NCBI GenBank assembly: GCA_002405565.1
Contig: DHMB01000027.1
Span: 1-6,671, forward strand
Length of the DNA stretch: 6,671 bases
Direction: 5' to 3'
Source: Clostridiales bacterium UBA4653
GTDB lineage: Bacteria > Bacillota > Clostridia > Oscillospirales > CAG-272
The notes under the pieces are model-generated. The model ran no database searches, was not told where the DNA came from, and saw nothing but the letters and a program-made list of their open reading frames with translations. Position numbers and translations under genes: made by a program. Shown piece after piece: positions 5,468-6,671 of the stretch (the first letter of the stretch is position 1; each line of letters begins with the position of its first letter).

Positions 5468-6298
5468 TTGGAAAGGCTGACACTTGAAAACACAGTTTCC
5501 GCAAGGCTCATGCTTTCGGAAAGAAAAGAATACCGTCACAACGAAACGGTTCTTGCCACGAAATTGCCTTTCGAGCTTTTCCTGTGCGCGGAAGCCGGAA
5601 GCTTCCTCATCGACACTGGCGAAAAGCAGATAGCCGTATCGGAAGGAGAGGCGGTGCTTGTACCGTGCGACACGGAATATACGCTTGACGTCTGCGAGGA
5701 AAGCACGCTTGTCTTTGCGGCGGTGAGTCTGTCCGTATATTCAAACCTTCAGGTATTCTCGCTTTTTGACTTTGAAACCCATTTCACGGGTAGCACCGGC
5801 GAGGAAATAACGTCGATATGCAAAGAGCTCTGCTCGCTTTTCGCGGACAGGGAATTCACAAATTCGCGCCTTGAAAACGCAGTCAAAATGCAATGCGACG
5901 TTTGCCGTCTTGCAAGAATAGTTCTTAACGGAGCCGTGCCGAAATCGGGCGGCAGCGACATAATGGAAAGGCACGAAAAGCTCGCGGAGGTTCTTCGGTA
6001 CATACACGCAAACATAAGAAGAAACATTCTGCAGGGAGAGCTTTCGGACATTCTCGGAATGACGCCCGACTCGTTTTACCGTATGTTCAAAAGGCTCCTA
6101 GGTTATGCCCCGAAGGACTTTATAATATCGGAAAAGCTCCGTATCGCAAGGGAAATGCTTGCCCTCGGCGAGCTTCCGATAGGCGAAATATCAAAAATGC
6201 TCGGTTATGACAATCAGCTCTATTTCTCTGCGCTTTTCCGCAAGAAATACGGCGTCTGTCCGACGGAATACAGAAAGGCAACAGAAAGAATTATATGA
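5468..6298 (+). CDS. AraC family transcriptional regulator (cupin plus AraC HTH)
   Basis: 276 aa from TTG 5468 (278 aa if ATG 5462 were used). The N-terminal cupin-like sensor domain runs about residues 25-90, with FLCAEAGSFLIDTG and the SEGEAVLVPCDTEYTL turn typical of AraC sugar/ligand-binding beta-barrels. The linker and helical region span 110-165. The C-terminal DNA-binding domain covers about 170-276 with two helix-turn-helix units: the first around LSDILGMTPDSFYRMFKRLLG, the second IGEISKMLGYDNQLYFSALFRKKYG, ending in CPTEYRK, the family signature. It probably binds DNA as a dimer and activates transcription in response to a small effector; effector and targets are unknown. It lies between folT and a HAD phosphatase gene, 14 bases after the folT stop and overlapping the next start (ATGA). 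It may control this operon or an unlinked one. No operator repeats were identified near the 4526-4554 promoter. Confidence 0.93.
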   Translation: MERLTLENTVSARLMLSERKEYRHNETVLATKLPFELFLCAEAGSFLIDTGEKQIAVSEGEAVLVPCDTEYTLDVCEESTLVFAAVSLSVYSNLQVFSLFDFETHFTGSTGEEITSICKELCSLFADREFTNSRLENAVKMQCDVCRLARIVLNGAVPKSGGSDIMERHEKLAEVLRYIHANIRRNILQGELSDILGMTPDSFYRMFKRLLGYAPKDFIISEKLRIAREMLALGELPIGEISKMLGYDNQLYFSALFRKKYGVCPTEYRKATERII

Positions 6299-6671
6299 TA
6301 CTCAAAGGCGACATCACGACCCTTGCCGATATCCGTCTCTTCCTCTTTGATATGGACGGGACGATATACCTCGGCAATAATCTTTTCCCGTTTACAAAAG
6401 AAATGCTCTCCGTGATACGTGAGCAGGGAAAAACGTACCTTTTCATGACAAATAACTCATCAAAGAGTGTTTCGGCGTATGTCGAAAAGCTCGGAAAGCT
6501 CGGCATTGACGCAAGCGAAGGCGACTTTATAACGTCGTCACAGGCGACAGCCCTTTATCTGAACGCAAATCTTCCCGGAAAGCGGCTGTACGTCGCCGGA
6601 ACGGAGTCATTCAAAAAGGAACTGCGCGAAGCGGGCGTCTGCGTTTGCGAGGATTATTCGGACGATATCGA
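6295..6671 (+). CDS. HAD superfamily phosphatase, NagD/PNPPase-like (HAD-IIA), 3' end outside the window
   Basis: The frame is open from ATG 6295 to the window edge; 125 residues are visible. HAD motif I is LFLFDMDGTIYLG (15-27), with nucleophile Asp19 and acid/base Asp21, followed by TIYLG, which is characteristic of the HAD-IIA (NagD, p-nitrophenyl phosphatase, phosphoglycolate phosphatase) subgroup. Motif II is FMTNNSSKS (50-58) with Thr52. The cap domain begins in the visible part (FITSSQATALYLNANLPGKRLYVAG). Motifs III and IV lie beyond the edge. It should hydrolyse a small phosphate ester in the cytosol; the substrate is unknown. The start overlaps the AraC stop (ATGA), the SD is weak (AGAAAG at 6283-6288), so translation is probably coupled to araC. 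A role in vitamin or cofactor-phosphate turnover would suit its neighbours, but that is conjecture. Confidence 0.92.
   Translation, partial: MILKGDITTLADIRLFLFDMDGTIYLGNNLFPFTKEMLSVIREQGKTYLFMTNNSSKSVSAYVEKLGKLGIDASEGDFITSSQATALYLNANLPGKRLYVAGTESFKKELREAGVCVCEDYSDDI

Noticed and set aside
1..6671. Mobile elements, CRISPR arrays, phage genes, toxin-antitoxin or other defence genes
   Set aside because: No transposase, integrase, long inverted or direct repeats, spaced repeats or recognisable defence proteins were found; the content is core metabolism and replication.

Overview
The window reads as chromosomal core DNA of an anaerobic Bacillota bacterium, most likely an uncultured gut-type member of class Clostridia. 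The basis is a Gram-positive style DNA polymerase I with a decayed proofreading domain, strong AGGAGG-type ribosome binding sites, consensus sigma-A promoters with extended -10 elements, an ECF-type vitamin transporter S component, frequent ATA (Ile) codons and a short clostridial-type lipoprotein. I see no phage, transposon, CRISPR or toxin-antitoxin signature.

Layout. (1) 1-1252: the 3' part of a short-chain dehydrogenase/reductase gene and a GNAT N-acetyltransferase gene, stop and start overlapping by one base (TAATG), so one operon whose promoter lies outside the window. (2) 1253-1476: a dense intergenic region. A bidirectional hairpin terminator serves both the acetyltransferase operon and a minus-strand tRNA-Thr(GGT). 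The tRNA has a perfect consensus promoter lying back to back with the polA promoter. (3) 1477-3993: complete polA (838 aa). (4) 4007-4486: a strong terminator hairpin whose 3' arm contains the Shine-Dalgarno sequence of a small lipoprotein gene, then that gene. (5) 4526-6671: a near-consensus promoter, a GC-rich structured 170-nt leader, and a tightly packed operon of a folate-family ECF S component, an AraC-type regulator and a HAD-superfamily phosphatase (cut by the window end).

How the parts relate. polA and the tRNA are housekeeping. The last operon is the most informative: a vitamin-uptake membrane protein preceded by a leader that folds on paper into a three-way junction with competing downstream pairings and a possible SD-sequestering helix. 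This is the arrangement expected of a translational riboswitch. I could not match the leader to the canonical THF riboswitch or another known class, so it is the best candidate here for something undescribed. The second is the polA terminator/lipoprotein junction, where one hairpin could control both termination and translation start. All structure claims come from hand pairing, without energy calculation or covariation.
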